From: Zoogloea sp. 1C4
Lineage (GTDB): Bacteria; Pseudomonadota; Gammaproteobacteria; Burkholderiales; Rhodocyclaceae
NCBI RefSeq assembly: GCF_009469605.1
Contig: NZ_SSXU01000011.1
Location: forward strand, 84,728 to 148,727
DNA: 64,000 nucleotides
Direction: 5' to 3'
Made by a program: the position numbers and the translations under genes. The first letter of the stretch is position 1. Every line of letters starts with the position of its first letter. The notes below the pieces were generated by a model. That model was given only the letters and a program-made list of their open reading frames with translations, did not search any database and was not told the origin of the DNA. Positions 1 through 6,876 of the stretch are shown in pieces.

Positions 1-1
1 C

Positions 2-355
2 GATCTCTCCACCGCCAACATCGAAAAGTGGGACCCTTCCACCTGGCCGAAGGACGCCAAGGGCGTCGGCTTCACCGAGGCGCCGCGTGGCGCGCTGGGC
101 CACTGGATCCGCATCAAGGACACCCGCATCGACAACTACCAGGCGGTGGTGCCCACCACCTGGAACGGCGGCCCGCGGGACGCGAAGGGCCAGATCGGCG
201 CCTTCGAGGCCTCGCTGATGGACACCCCGGTGGCCAAGGCCGACGAGCCGCTGGAAATCCTGCGCACCCTGCATTCCTTCGACCCGTGCATGGCCTGCTC
301 CACCCATGTGCTGTCGCCGGACGGGCAGGAAATGGCGTCGATCAAGGTCCGCTGA
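2..355 (+). CDS. hoxG: Uptake [NiFe]-hydrogenase large subunit, C-terminal part (HoxG/HupL/HyaB)
   Basis: The window opens inside this gene; the last 117 codons are present. The protein is the large subunit of the membrane-bound uptake hydrogenase, which carries the Ni-Fe(CN)2CO site that splits H2. Visible are the PTTWN motif of the family and, near the end, DPCMACSTH, which supplies two of the four Cys ligands of the metal site. After that His comes a 15-residue tail ([15 protein letters not shown]). In the family this tail is removed by a dedicated endopeptidase once nickel is inserted; hoxM for that peptidase lies downstream. The small subunit and the N-terminal part must lie upstream, outside the window. 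Confidence 0.97.
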   Translation, partial: DLSTANIEKWDPSTWPKDAKGVGFTEAPRGALGHWIRIKDTRIDNYQAVVPTTWNGGPRDAKGQIGAFEASLMDTPVAKADEPLEILRTLHSFDPCMACSTHVLSPDGQEMASIKVR

Positions 356-394
356 GGAGATGATGATGACCCCCACGCTCACGTTGTTCGCGGA

Positions 395-508
395 GGGTCA
401 GCTTTGCACAGCTGACCCGTTCGGCAGGCGCGGCACAGGGTGCCGCGCATTCCCTGTCTCACCCCCCCAAGGGGGCGCCGCCTCCCTCGGGGCGGCCCGT
501 CGGGAGGC
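395..508 (+). promoter_or_regulatory. Highly structured hoxG-hoxZ intercistronic region with sequestered ribosome binding site
   Basis: Four consecutive inverted repeats fill the gap between hoxG and hoxZ: 395-403/410-418 (9 bp), 428-436/440-448 (9 bp, 3-nt loop), 463-467/471-475 (5 bp) and 480-486/502-508 (7 bp). The last stem contains GGGAGG, the Shine-Dalgarno sequence of hoxZ. The pairings are read directly from the sequence. A role in mRNA stability or in lowering hoxZ translation is inference. No open frame here resembles a protein. Confidence 0.55.
462..500 (+). repeat. Dispersed CCCCC-nnn-GGGGG intergenic repeat, copy 1
   Basis: The core is a C-run, CAA and a G-run, followed by a CTCGGGGCGGCCCG block. 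The same layout recurs at 14306-14343, and the core alone at 21555-21569. All three copies lie between genes. Similar C-run/G-run plus GGGGCGGCCC elements are common between genes in betaproteobacteria, from memory. This copy ends just before the hoxZ ribosome binding site. Confidence 0.5.
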
Positions 509-514
509 TTGATC

Positions 515-1219
515 ATGCTTTCACAACAAGACATGCTGGAGGCCGAACGGCACGGCCGGCAGGTACGTTCGATCTACGTGTACGAGGCGCCGGTGCGCCT
601 GTGGCACTGGATCAACGCCCTGGCCATCGTCGTGCTGGCGGTGAGCGGCTACTTCATCGGCAAGCCGCTGCCGACGATGCCCGGTGAGGCGTCGGACAAC
701 TTCCTGATGGGCTACATCCGCTTTGCCCACTTCGCCGCGGCTTACATCTTCGCGGTGGGGCTGGTGGGGCGGGTGTATTGGGCCTTCGTCGGCAACCACC
801 ACGCCCGGCAGATCTTCAAGCTGCCGATCACCAACGGGCAGTGGTGGAGCGAGGTGTTCTTCGAGCTGCGCTGGTATCTCTTCCTTGAGAAGCACCCGAA
901 GAAGTACGTCGGCCACAACCCGATGGCCCAGCTGATGATGTTCTTCTTCTTCACCGTGCTGGCCTTCGGGATGCTCTTCACCGGCTTCGCGCTGTACAGC
1001 GAAGGCCTTGGGCTGGGCTCGTGGGCCGATCGCCTGTTCGGCTGGGTGCTGCCGCTGCTGGGTGGCTCGATGCAGACCCACAGCCTGCACCGGCTCGGCA
1101 TGTGGATCATGATGAGCTTTGCGCTGGTCCACGTGTATGCGGCGATCCGTGAAGACATCATGAGCCGCCAGAGTCTCATCTCCACGATGATCTCTGGCTG
1201 GCGGATGTTCAAGGACTGA
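515..1219 (+). CDS. hoxZ: Ni/Fe-hydrogenase b-type cytochrome subunit (HoxZ/HupC/HyaC)
   Basis: A 234-residue integral membrane diheme cytochrome b that anchors the hydrogenase dimer to the periplasmic face of the inner membrane and passes electrons from H2 to quinone. About four hydrophobic segments are visible. Candidate heme His residues lie in RLWHWINA near the N-terminus, in RFAHFAA, and in HSLHRLG and LVHVYAAIRED near the end. The start is ATG 515, preceded by GGGAGG; a longer frame from 440 would translate the hairpin region and is not family-like. The 159-bp gap after hoxG is unusually long for this pair. Confidence 0.95.
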   Translation: MLSQQDMLEAERHGRQVRSIYVYEAPVRLWHWINALAIVVLAVSGYFIGKPLPTMPGEASDNFLMGYIRFAHFAAAYIFAVGLVGRVYWAFVGNHHARQIFKLPITNGQWWSEVFFELRWYLFLEKHPKKYVGHNPMAQLMMFFFFTVLAFGMLFTGFALYSEGLGLGSWADRLFGWVLPLLGGSMQTHSLHRLGMWIMMSFALVHVYAAIREDIMSRQSLISTMISGWRMFKD

Positions 1220-1245
1220 TCCAGCCGCCTGCAGGTGCTGCAAAC

Positions 1246-1277
1246 AAAAATGGCCCGGTTTCGACCGGGCCATTTTT
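1246..1277. terminator. Bidirectional rho-independent terminator after hoxZ
   Basis: A perfect 14-bp stem (1246-1259 with 1264-1277) with a TTCG loop. A5 flanks one side and T5 the other, so it works in both directions. It separates hoxZ from the convergent gene ending at 1297. Confidence 0.9.
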
Positions 1278-1296
1278 ATTGAACGACTGCGCCGCG

Positions 1297-2427
1297 TCAG
1301 GCGATCGAGAACACGTAGATGAAGGACGCGGTGACCAGGATCAGCGCTGCGACGATGGCGCCGCCGGTGGCGAGGATCGAGGTGTAGCTGACGATCGCGA
1401 AGTGCCGCCCGCAGTTCTTGCAGCGGAAGTACTCGGTGAAGTTGATGCCGGCAAATTTGTGCGGATGCATCTTGGAGCGGCGCACGTTGGTGCTCTTGCA
1501 GTGGATGCAGTGGGGTGCCGCCGACTTGAACAGCTTGACCGCCCGGGCCGGCTTGCGCTTCTCGAGCACCTTCTTGCCCAGCTTGGCGGGCGGCAGGGAT
1601 TCGGGCGGCATCTCGCTGTCCGGCGCGTCGGACTTGATCGTGGCGAGCTTGCTGTTGGCCTGGGCGCGGCGATACAGGAAGAACGCGAAGCCGCCCGAGA
1701 TGAAGGCCACCAGGCCCACCAGGCCCACCTTCAGGAAGGGGCCGACGACGTGCCAGATGGCGGCGGGGTCGAGGGGCTGGGGCGCGGCAGGTGCGGCGCC
1801 CGGAGCTGCACCGGGCGCTGCGCCGGCGGGGGCGGTCATGGCGGCGCTGCCCGACGGGGATTGCCCGGCCGCGCCGCTGCGGATCTCCTTCAGCTTCTCG
1901 TGGCCATGCCAGGCGGCCTGGACCGGGCTCATGCCGGCACGGGCCAGCAGCACCGCGTCGTCAAAGACGAAGCCGGCCTCCCACCAGGCCAGCCGGTCGG
2001 CCGGCGAGAAGCCCTCGCGCTTCCAGGCGGCCGGATCGGAGTGGTCCATTTCCGACATCATCGAGCGGCTCTGGCGGGCCGAATCGCGCCACTGGCGGGC
2101 TTCATCGGCGTCGAAGCCCTTGTCCGACCAGGTGCGGGCGACGACCGGCTCGAAGCCGGCGGAGTGCCAGTTCATGCCTTCCTGGGGGTTGAAGCCGTAG
2201 TTCTGCCACTCCCGTGCCTCGACCGGCTTCATGCCGGTGTCTTCCCATCGGGTCACCTTCGGCGGCGCCGGCAGGCTCGTGCCGCTCGCCGGTGCGGTGG
2301 TGGCCAGCGGGATGGAGGGCGCCGCCTCTGCCTTGGGAGGAATGGGTTCGCCCACCGAGACGGACACGGCCGGAAGCGGCGAGGCGAGCAGGGCGAGGGC
2401 CGCGATGGCCGGAAGAAGGTTTTTCAT
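1297..2427 (-). CDS. Exported membrane protein with 13-residue Trp/Gly repeats and a Cys4 zinc-ribbon-like motif, unknown function
   Basis: A 376-residue protein I do not recognise. The chosen ATG at 2427 gives a clear signal peptide (MKNLLPAIAALALLASPLPA); a TTG start at 2490 would bury it. After a Pro/Ala linker come about seven copies of a 13-residue unit, W-x3-G-[F/M]-x-[P/A]-x2-[A/G]-x2, for example WQNYGFNPQEGMN and WHSAGFEPVVART. An Ala/Pro/Gly-rich linker and a membrane segment (WHVVGPFLKVGLVGLVAF) follow. Next are a basic stretch, a CIHC...CKNC pair that looks like a zinc ribbon, and a final membrane helix. It lies antisense inside the hydrogenase locus, so a link to hydrogenase is not implied. 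Confidence 0.7.
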   Translation of the reverse strand: MKNLLPAIAALALLASPLPAVSVSVGEPIPPKAEAAPSIPLATTAPASGTSLPAPPKVTRWEDTGMKPVEAREWQNYGFNPQEGMNWHSAGFEPVVARTWSDKGFDADEARQWRDSARQSRSMMSEMDHSDPAAWKREGFSPADRLAWWEAGFVFDDAVLLARAGMSPVQAAWHGHEKLKEIRSGAAGQSPSGSAAMTAPAGAAPGAAPGAAPAAPQPLDPAAIWHVVGPFLKVGLVGLVAFISGGFAFFLYRRAQANSKLATIKSDAPDSEMPPESLPPAKLGKKVLEKRKPARAVKLFKSAAPHCIHCKSTNVRRSKMHPHKFAGINFTEYFRCKNCGRHFAIVSYTSILATGGAIVAALILVTASFIYVFSIA

Positions 2428-2797
2428 GGGGAGGGACGATAAATCAGCGCAAGCGAAAGCGGATTGTGAACCGATGCGGCGATGCGACAAAAGTCATATT
2501 TATCGCGCCCCTGCAGAAAATCCACATCCGGATCACAAGTGGTGATCGCAGACGATGGGTGGCGGGGCAAATGTCGCATAAATGGCAATGGCGTGGGCGG
2601 CTGATTGCATCTGGAGTGGAAACGATTCTTCCGCTTTCTGGTGGCGCTGGAAGTCTGCTTTTCCTTTTGACTGCCTGGTGGTATGGCTGTGTGCGCTAAG
2701 GCCTTGTCCTGTAAGCCGCTTCGCCTTTCGGGGCGTCGCAGGGCGGCCCGGCACGGAACTTGATTGAAGTGACCACCTTCCTGTTTTCGGAAACGCC
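2428..2797. other. 370-bp divergent intergenic region
   Basis: This region separates the divergent repeat-protein gene and hoxM. It is less GC-rich than its surroundings between about 2480 and 2700, as expected of a control region. No convincing coding frame is seen. The only site I can point to is the sigma-54-like element at 2749-2764. Confidence 0.5.
2749..2764 (+). promoter_or_regulatory. Candidate sigma-54 (-24/-12) promoter for the hoxM operon
   Basis: CGGCACG-GAAC-TTGAT compares with the consensus TGGCACG-N4-TTGCW. The -24 half is nearly perfect, but the -12 element has GA where GC is expected, a serious weakness. It lies 34 bp before the hoxM start, and a sigma-54 activator (HoxA) is encoded in the same cluster. 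Confidence 0.35.
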
Positions 2798-3409
2798 ATG
2801 ACCGGCCATCCTTCCATTCTCGTTCTGGGTATCGGCAACCTCCTGTGGGCCGACGAAGGCTTTGGCGTGCGCTGCGCCGAAGCCCTGGCCGAACGCTTCG
2901 CGCTGCCGCCGCAGGTTACCGTGATGGACGGTGGCACCCAGGGCCTCTACCTGCTGCCCTACGTGGAGGACGCGCGCCGCCTGCTGGTGTTCGATGCGGT
3001 GGACTACGGCGATGCGCCGGGCACCCTGCGCATCGTGGTGGGCGACGAGGTGCCGCGCTTCATGGGCGCCAAGAAGATGAGCCTGCACCAGACCGGCTTC
3101 CAGGAAGTGCTGGCCTCGGCTGAACTCCTCGGCCGCCTGCCCGACGAGCTGGTGCTGATCGGCTGCCAGCCGGTCGAGCTAGAAGACTTTGGCGGCAGTC
3201 TGCGCGACGCGGTGAAGGCCCAGATCGGCCCGGCTCTCGACGTGGCCTGCGAATGGCTCACCCGCTGGGGCGCCGCGCCAGTGCCGCGCACGGATGCCGG
3301 CCCGCGCCTCAACGCCGACAGCCTGACCATGGACGCCTACGAAGCCGGCCGGCCCAGCGAGCGCGATGCCTGGCGCCTCGGCGACGCCCGCTTCATCCGG
3401 GAGGACTGA
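2798..3409 (+). CDS. hoxM: Hydrogenase maturation endopeptidase (HoxM/HupD/HyaD)
   Basis: A 203-residue protease that removes the C-terminal tail of the large subunit after nickel insertion, locking the active site. The three nickel-sensing residues of the HybD/HyaD family are present: E20 (WADEGFG), D66 (VFDAVDYG) and H97 (MSLHQTGF). The N-terminal LVLGIGNLLWADEG is the family signature. Its substrate tail is encoded at the end of hoxG. It is the first gene of a long co-directional run; hoxL begins 4 bp after its stop codon. The last 30 or so residues are an extra, poorly structured extension. Confidence 0.95.
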   Translation: MTGHPSILVLGIGNLLWADEGFGVRCAEALAERFALPPQVTVMDGGTQGLYLLPYVEDARRLLVFDAVDYGDAPGTLRIVVGDEVPRFMGAKKMSLHQTGFQEVLASAELLGRLPDELVLIGCQPVELEDFGGSLRDAVKAQIGPALDVACEWLTRWGAAPVPRTDAGPRLNADSLTMDAYEAGRPSERDAWRLGDARFIRED

Positions 3410-3412
3410 GCC

Positions 3413-3718
3413 ATGTGCCTCGGCATTCCCGTGCAGGTCATCGAAGCGTCCGGCTGGACGGCCCGCTGCCAGGGGCCGGACGGCGAGCAGACGATCGACC
3501 TGGTGCTTGTCGGCGAACAGCCACCGGGCACCTGGCTCCTCACCTTTCTTGGCGCCGCCCGCGAAGTCATCGACGCGGAGCGCGCCCACGCCATCAACAA
3601 CGCGCTGGCCGCCCTCGGCGCCGCCATGCGTGGCGACCAGGCCGGCATCGACGCCCTGTTCGCCGATCTGGTCGAGCGTACGCCGACCCTCCCCGCCCAC
3701 CTCACGGAGCCCCAATGA
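3413..3718 (+). CDS. hoxL: HypC/HupF-family hydrogenase chaperone (HoxL)
   Basis: A 101-residue member of the HypC family, starting MCLGIPVQVIEA. The N-terminal Met-Cys is essential in this family because the Cys binds the iron-ligand precursor. HoxL/HupF works with HypC to deliver Fe(CN)2CO to the large subunit and is typical of clusters expressed in air. GAGGA lies just upstream of the ATG. Its stop overlaps the next start (ATGA at 3715). A second paralogue, hypC, lies at 10639. Confidence 0.92.
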   Translation: MCLGIPVQVIEASGWTARCQGPDGEQTIDLVLVGEQPPGTWLLTFLGAAREVIDAERAHAINNALAALGAAMRGDQAGIDALFADLVERTPTLPAHLTEPQ

Positions 3719-4176
3719 GCGCCCAGTTCGCCCCGCCCCCGTCGTCCCTCGACAAGCTCGACGCCGCCCTCAAGCGCCTCGCCGAGCGCAACGGCTTTGT
3801 GCGCCTCGCCGACGAAGCCGCGCTGGATGCGGCCCTCGACGCCGACGGCCTCGCCGTGCTGCTCCTCACCGACGACCCCCAGCGCAGCCCCGAATCCCTC
3901 GACGTGGTGGTGGTGCTGCCGGAAGCCCTGCGCGCCCTCGGCGTGACGGCCAGCGGCCTCGCTGCCGGAGCCGATCTGAGCCCCGCGCTGGCCCGCCGTT
4001 TCGGCGTCAATCGCTACCCGGCGGTGGTCGTGCTGCGGGGCGGCGCCTATCTGGGCGTGATCTCCGGCATTCTCGACTGGAGCCCCTTTGTTACCGAGCT
4101 CGCGCGGATCAGCGCCCTGGCGCCCAGCCGCCCGCCCATTTCCATCGCCACCCAGGCTACCCGGAGCTGCGCATGA
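3715..4176 (+). CDS. hoxO: Thioredoxin-fold hydrogenase accessory protein (HoxO/HupG/HyaE)
   Basis: A 153-residue protein of the HyaE/HupG family. These have a thioredoxin fold without the CxxC pair and are thought to bind the Tat-signal-bearing small subunit during assembly. Visible are the RRFGVNRYPAVVVLRGGAYL segment, with the cis-Pro region of a thioredoxin fold, and no redox Cys pair. ATG 3715 overlaps the hoxL stop, and its own stop overlaps the hoxQ start by ATGA, so translation is probably coupled. Confidence 0.9.
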   Translation: MSAQFAPPPSSLDKLDAALKRLAERNGFVRLADEAALDAALDADGLAVLLLTDDPQRSPESLDVVVVLPEALRALGVTASGLAAGADLSPALARRFGVNRYPAVVVLRGGAYLGVISGILDWSPFVTELARISALAPSRPPISIATQATRSCA

Positions 4177-5024
4177 AACCCTTCCCGATCCCCGTGGTGC
4201 CCGTCGGCCCCGGCTCCCAGACCGACGAATCCCCCGAATACTTGGCCATGCCCAGCGGGATGAACACCTTCCGCGCCCCGCGCCTGCCCGAGACGATGAG
4301 CGACGAGGATCTCGCCCGCGCCGCCGACATCCTCGATCACCTGCTCGCCGACATGCGCGCCCGGCCCCTGGGCGCTGCCCAGCCGGCGTCAGTCGATCTG
4401 GCCGGCGAGCCCCGCGGCGTGCGCGACCTGCTCACCGAATCCCTGGGCTTCGGCGAAGTCTCCGCCTTCACCCTGGCGCCCACCCGCATCCGCGTGCAGG
4501 AGACCGCCTTCGCCGCCCTGTGGCGGGTGCTGGAGGAGGGCGCCGACGGCCGCATCGTTGCCGATCGCCTCGAGGCCAGCCCGGTGCCGGCCGAGCTCTA
4601 CGCCGCCATGCGCGCCACCACCCTGCCGGCCCTCACGCCGCCGCCGCTCACCGCCGGGATGATGAACGGCGAGGCGCTGCTCGCTGAAGTCCAGCAGCAG
4701 TCCGCGCGCCACGTGGCCGGCCAGGCCGCCCACGTCATCAACCTCACCCTCCTGCCGGTCAGCGAGGCCGACCTGGACTACCTCTACGGCGCCCTCGGCC
4801 ACCGGGAGGTGTCGATGCTCTCCCGCGGATACGGCAACTGCCGTGTCACCAGCACCCGACTCGCCAACGTGTGGTGGGTGCAGTACTTCAACAGCATGGA
4901 CACCCTGATCCTCAACACCATCGAGGTGGTGGACATGCCCGAGGTCGTCCTGGCTGCTGACGAGGACTACACCGACACCATCGAGCGCCTCGGCGAATAC
5001 ATCGCCATGCTGCGGGAAAGCTGA
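4173..5024 (+). CDS. hoxQ: Hydrogenase expression/formation protein (HoxQ/HupH/HyaF)
   Basis: A 283-residue HupH/HyaF-family protein, the partner of HoxO in maturation of the Fe-S small subunit, especially under oxygen. Family features include the early PEYLAMPSGMNTF block and the C-terminal SRGYGNCRVTSTRLANVWWVQYFNSMD segment, which is strongly conserved. It starts at ATG 4173 inside the hoxO stop, and rubredoxin hoxR begins 2 bp after its stop. The adjacent HoxO-HoxQ order matches Ralstonia hox and rhizobial hup operons. Confidence 0.93.
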   Translation: MKPFPIPVVPVGPGSQTDESPEYLAMPSGMNTFRAPRLPETMSDEDLARAADILDHLLADMRARPLGAAQPASVDLAGEPRGVRDLLTESLGFGEVSAFTLAPTRIRVQETAFAALWRVLEEGADGRIVADRLEASPVPAELYAAMRATTLPALTPPPLTAGMMNGEALLAEVQQQSARHVAGQAAHVINLTLLPVSEADLDYLYGALGHREVSMLSRGYGNCRVTSTRLANVWWVQYFNSMDTLILNTIEVVDMPEVVLAADEDYTDTIERLGEYIAMLRES

Positions 5025-5026
5025 CG

Positions 5027-5236
5027 ATGTTCGAAGGTTCCTTCCTGGGCGATGGCGAAAAGCTCGCCGACGACGACCGGCTCGAATGCGGCATCTGCTG
5101 GCAGGTATACGACCCCGCCGCGGGCGACGCCCACTGGGGCATCCCCGCCGGCACGCCGTTTTCGCAGCTGCCCGAGCACTGGCGCTGCCCCAACTGCGAC
5201 GCCCCGCGCCACAAGTTCATGGTGCTGAAGGACTGA
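5027..5236 (+). CDS. hoxR: Hydrogenase-associated rubredoxin (HoxR/HupI)
   Basis: A 69-residue rubredoxin. The four iron-binding cysteines are C21, C24 (CGICW) and C54, C57 (CPNC). HoxR/HupI is needed for correct small-subunit Fe-S clusters when cells grow at higher oxygen in Ralstonia and Rhizobium, so its presence supports an oxygen-tolerant enzyme. It lies between hoxQ and hoxT with almost no spacing. Confidence 0.95.
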   Translation: MFEGSFLGDGEKLADDDRLECGICWQVYDPAAGDAHWGIPAGTPFSQLPEHWRCPNCDAPRHKFMVLKD

Positions 5237-5239
5237 TCC

Positions 5240-5722
5240 GTGCCCGCCCTGCCCACGCCCGCCCAGCTCGCGGCCCGCATCGAAGCCCATTACCGTGCCG
5301 TGGCCGCCGGCCCGATGGCCGACGTGCCCCTGTGCAACCCGCGCCTGTCGGTGCGCGTCGCACAGCTGGTGGAATGGGATGGCGTGCGCGTGGCTGCGTT
5401 GGTGATGCCCTGGGCGATCAACCTGCTGATCCTGCCCGGCAGCGCGCCCTGGCAGGCGGCCGAATCCCTCGCCAAGACCCGCTGGCACTTTCCCAGTGGC
5501 GACTACGAGTTCGTCTACGGCACCGACGTGGGCTTCGGGCCCTATCAGGTGTGCTCGCTGTTCTCGCCGGCGCCGGAGTTCGACGCGATGGAAACCGCCT
5601 GCGACACGGCCTCGGCGGCGCTCATCGCGCTGCTGCAGGCGCCGGTCGAACCCGTCGAGGCCCGGCCGGAGGCCGAAGTTTCCAGCCGGCGCCGCTGGCT
5701 CTTCGGGCGCCACGCGGCATGA
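5240..5722 (+). CDS. hoxT: HybE-type hydrogenase assembly chaperone (HoxT/HupJ)
   Basis: A 160-residue protein of the HybE/HupJ family, which helps the Tat-exported small subunit to mature. Typical segments are VRVAALVMPWAINLLILPG and the YEFVYGTDVGFGPYQVCSLFSP block. Translation probably starts at GTG 5240, 3 bp after the hoxR stop and preceded by AAGGA. The last 30 residues are Pro/Glu- and Arg-rich and not conserved in the family. Confidence 0.9.
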   Translation: MPALPTPAQLAARIEAHYRAVAAGPMADVPLCNPRLSVRVAQLVEWDGVRVAALVMPWAINLLILPGSAPWQAAESLAKTRWHFPSGDYEFVYGTDVGFGPYQVCSLFSPAPEFDAMETACDTASAALIALLQAPVEPVEARPEAEVSSRRRWLFGRHAA

Positions 5723-5759
5723 CCGTCGCCGTCCGCCGGCCCGTGGCGAGGCGCCCCCT

Positions 5760-6530
5760 GTGACGCAGTCGGTGCTTGCCGGCAGCCTGCGGGTTGCCGC
5801 GCGCTGGGACGCCGGTGCGTTGACCGGCTGGAGCGTGCAGCTCGTCCGCCCGCCGGTGGCCCGCGCTTTGGTCGGGCTTGCCCCAGCCGACGCGCTGGCC
5901 CGCGTCCCGCTATATTTTTCCCTGTGCGCGAAGGCCCAGCGCGAAGCCGGCCGGCTGGCCCTGGCCGCCGCCGGCTGCGTGGCCGACACGCCGGTGCCGT
6001 CGTGGCAGCTGTGGGCCGAATGTCTCCACGAACACCTGTGGCGGCTGCTCCTCGACTGGCCGCGGCTGGCGGGGGAGTCGCCCCGCGCCCCGGCCTTCGC
6101 CGCCTGGCGTGCCGCCCGGGGCCTGGGGCAGGCCGCCGTCATCGACGCCACCAGGCAGATCATCGCCGAACTGCCGGCCATCGCCGAGGCCGCCGATCAG
6201 CTCGCCGCCTTCGCCGCCGCCGCCCGGGCGCTGGAGGAGGATCGCCCCTATCCGTGGGGCAATGCCGGCAATCCGGGGGCCGGTGCGGGCGAGGCGTGGG
6301 TGCACACCGCCCGCGGCCGCCTGCGTCACGCGCTGTGCGTGGACGATGGCCGGGTCGCCGCATGGCGGATCGACGCGCCGACGGATCGCAATTTCGCCGA
6401 CGAAAAGGGTATCGTGGAGCGCCTGCCGGCCCGCCTGCCTTCCCTGGCGGCCGCCCGCCGCGCAGTGGAGACGGCCGTCCTGCAGCTCGACCCCTGCGTG
6501 CCTTACACCGTGGAGATCGTGGATGCATGA
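5760..6530 (+). CDS. hoxV: Hydrogenase cofactor scaffold-like protein (HoxV/HupK)
   Basis: A 256-residue HupK/HoxV protein, thought to carry the iron cofactor to the large subunit in oxygen-tolerant systems. It looks like a shrunken relative of the large subunit. Near its C-terminus LDPCVPYTVEI keeps the DPC of DPCxxCxxH but lacks the second Cys and the His. I place the start at GTG 5760 (VTQSVLAGS), as no in-frame ATG lies nearby; this is the least certain start of the operon. Its stop overlaps the hypA start. Confidence 0.85.
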   Translation: MTQSVLAGSLRVAARWDAGALTGWSVQLVRPPVARALVGLAPADALARVPLYFSLCAKAQREAGRLALAAAGCVADTPVPSWQLWAECLHEHLWRLLLDWPRLAGESPRAPAFAAWRAARGLGQAAVIDATRQIIAELPAIAEAADQLAAFAAAARALEEDRPYPWGNAGNPGAGAGEAWVHTARGRLRHALCVDDGRVAAWRIDAPTDRNFADEKGIVERLPARLPSLAAARRAVETAVLQLDPCVPYTVEIVDA

Positions 6531-6864
6531 AATGTCGCTGGCGGAAGGCATCCGCCAGATCGTCGAGGACGCCGGGCGCGCCCAGGGCTTTCGCAAGGTG
6601 AAGACGGTGGTGCTGGAAATCGGCCAGCTCTCGTCGGTCGAACCCGAGGCGCTCGCCTTCTGCTTCGACGTGGTGATGAAGGACAGCATCGCCGACGGCG
6701 CCGCCCTCCAGATCGACCCCGTGCCCGGCCAGGGCTGGTGCATGCAGTGCGCCGTCACCGTGCCGATAAGTGCCCTGTATGATCCGTGCCCCCATTGCGG
6801 CAGCTACCAGGTGCAGGCCACCGGCGGCACCGAGATGCGGGTGAAGGAACTCGAAATCGAATGA
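6523..6864 (+). CDS. hypA: Hydrogenase nickel insertion protein HypA
   Basis: A 113-residue nickel metallochaperone. The N-terminal MHEMSL contains the nickel-binding His2. The structural zinc site is C73/C76 (CMQC) and C89/C92 (CPHC), the normal spacing. With HypB it loads nickel into the hydrogenase large subunit. The ATG at 6523 lies inside the end of hoxV, so the two are probably translationally coupled. hypB follows 12 bp downstream. Confidence 0.97.
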   Translation: MHEMSLAEGIRQIVEDAGRAQGFRKVKTVVLEIGQLSSVEPEALAFCFDVVMKDSIADGAALQIDPVPGQGWCMQCAVTVPISALYDPCPHCGSYQVQATGGTEMRVKELEIE

Positions 6865-6876
6865 AAGCAAACTGAC

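Noticed and set aside
28..363. Open frame over the hoxG end
   Set aside because: It overlaps the true hoxG frame, which contains the DPCMACSTH motif; the alternative protein is Arg/Gly/Pro shadow sequence.
440..514. Upstream extension of hoxZ
   Set aside because: It would translate the hairpin/repeat region and is not similar to any HoxZ N-terminus; ATG 515 has a GGGAGG site.
2641..2665. Second sigma-54-like sequence (TGGCGC...TGC) before hoxM
   Set aside because: The GG-to-GC spacing is 12 instead of 10 bp, which is not functional for sigma-54.
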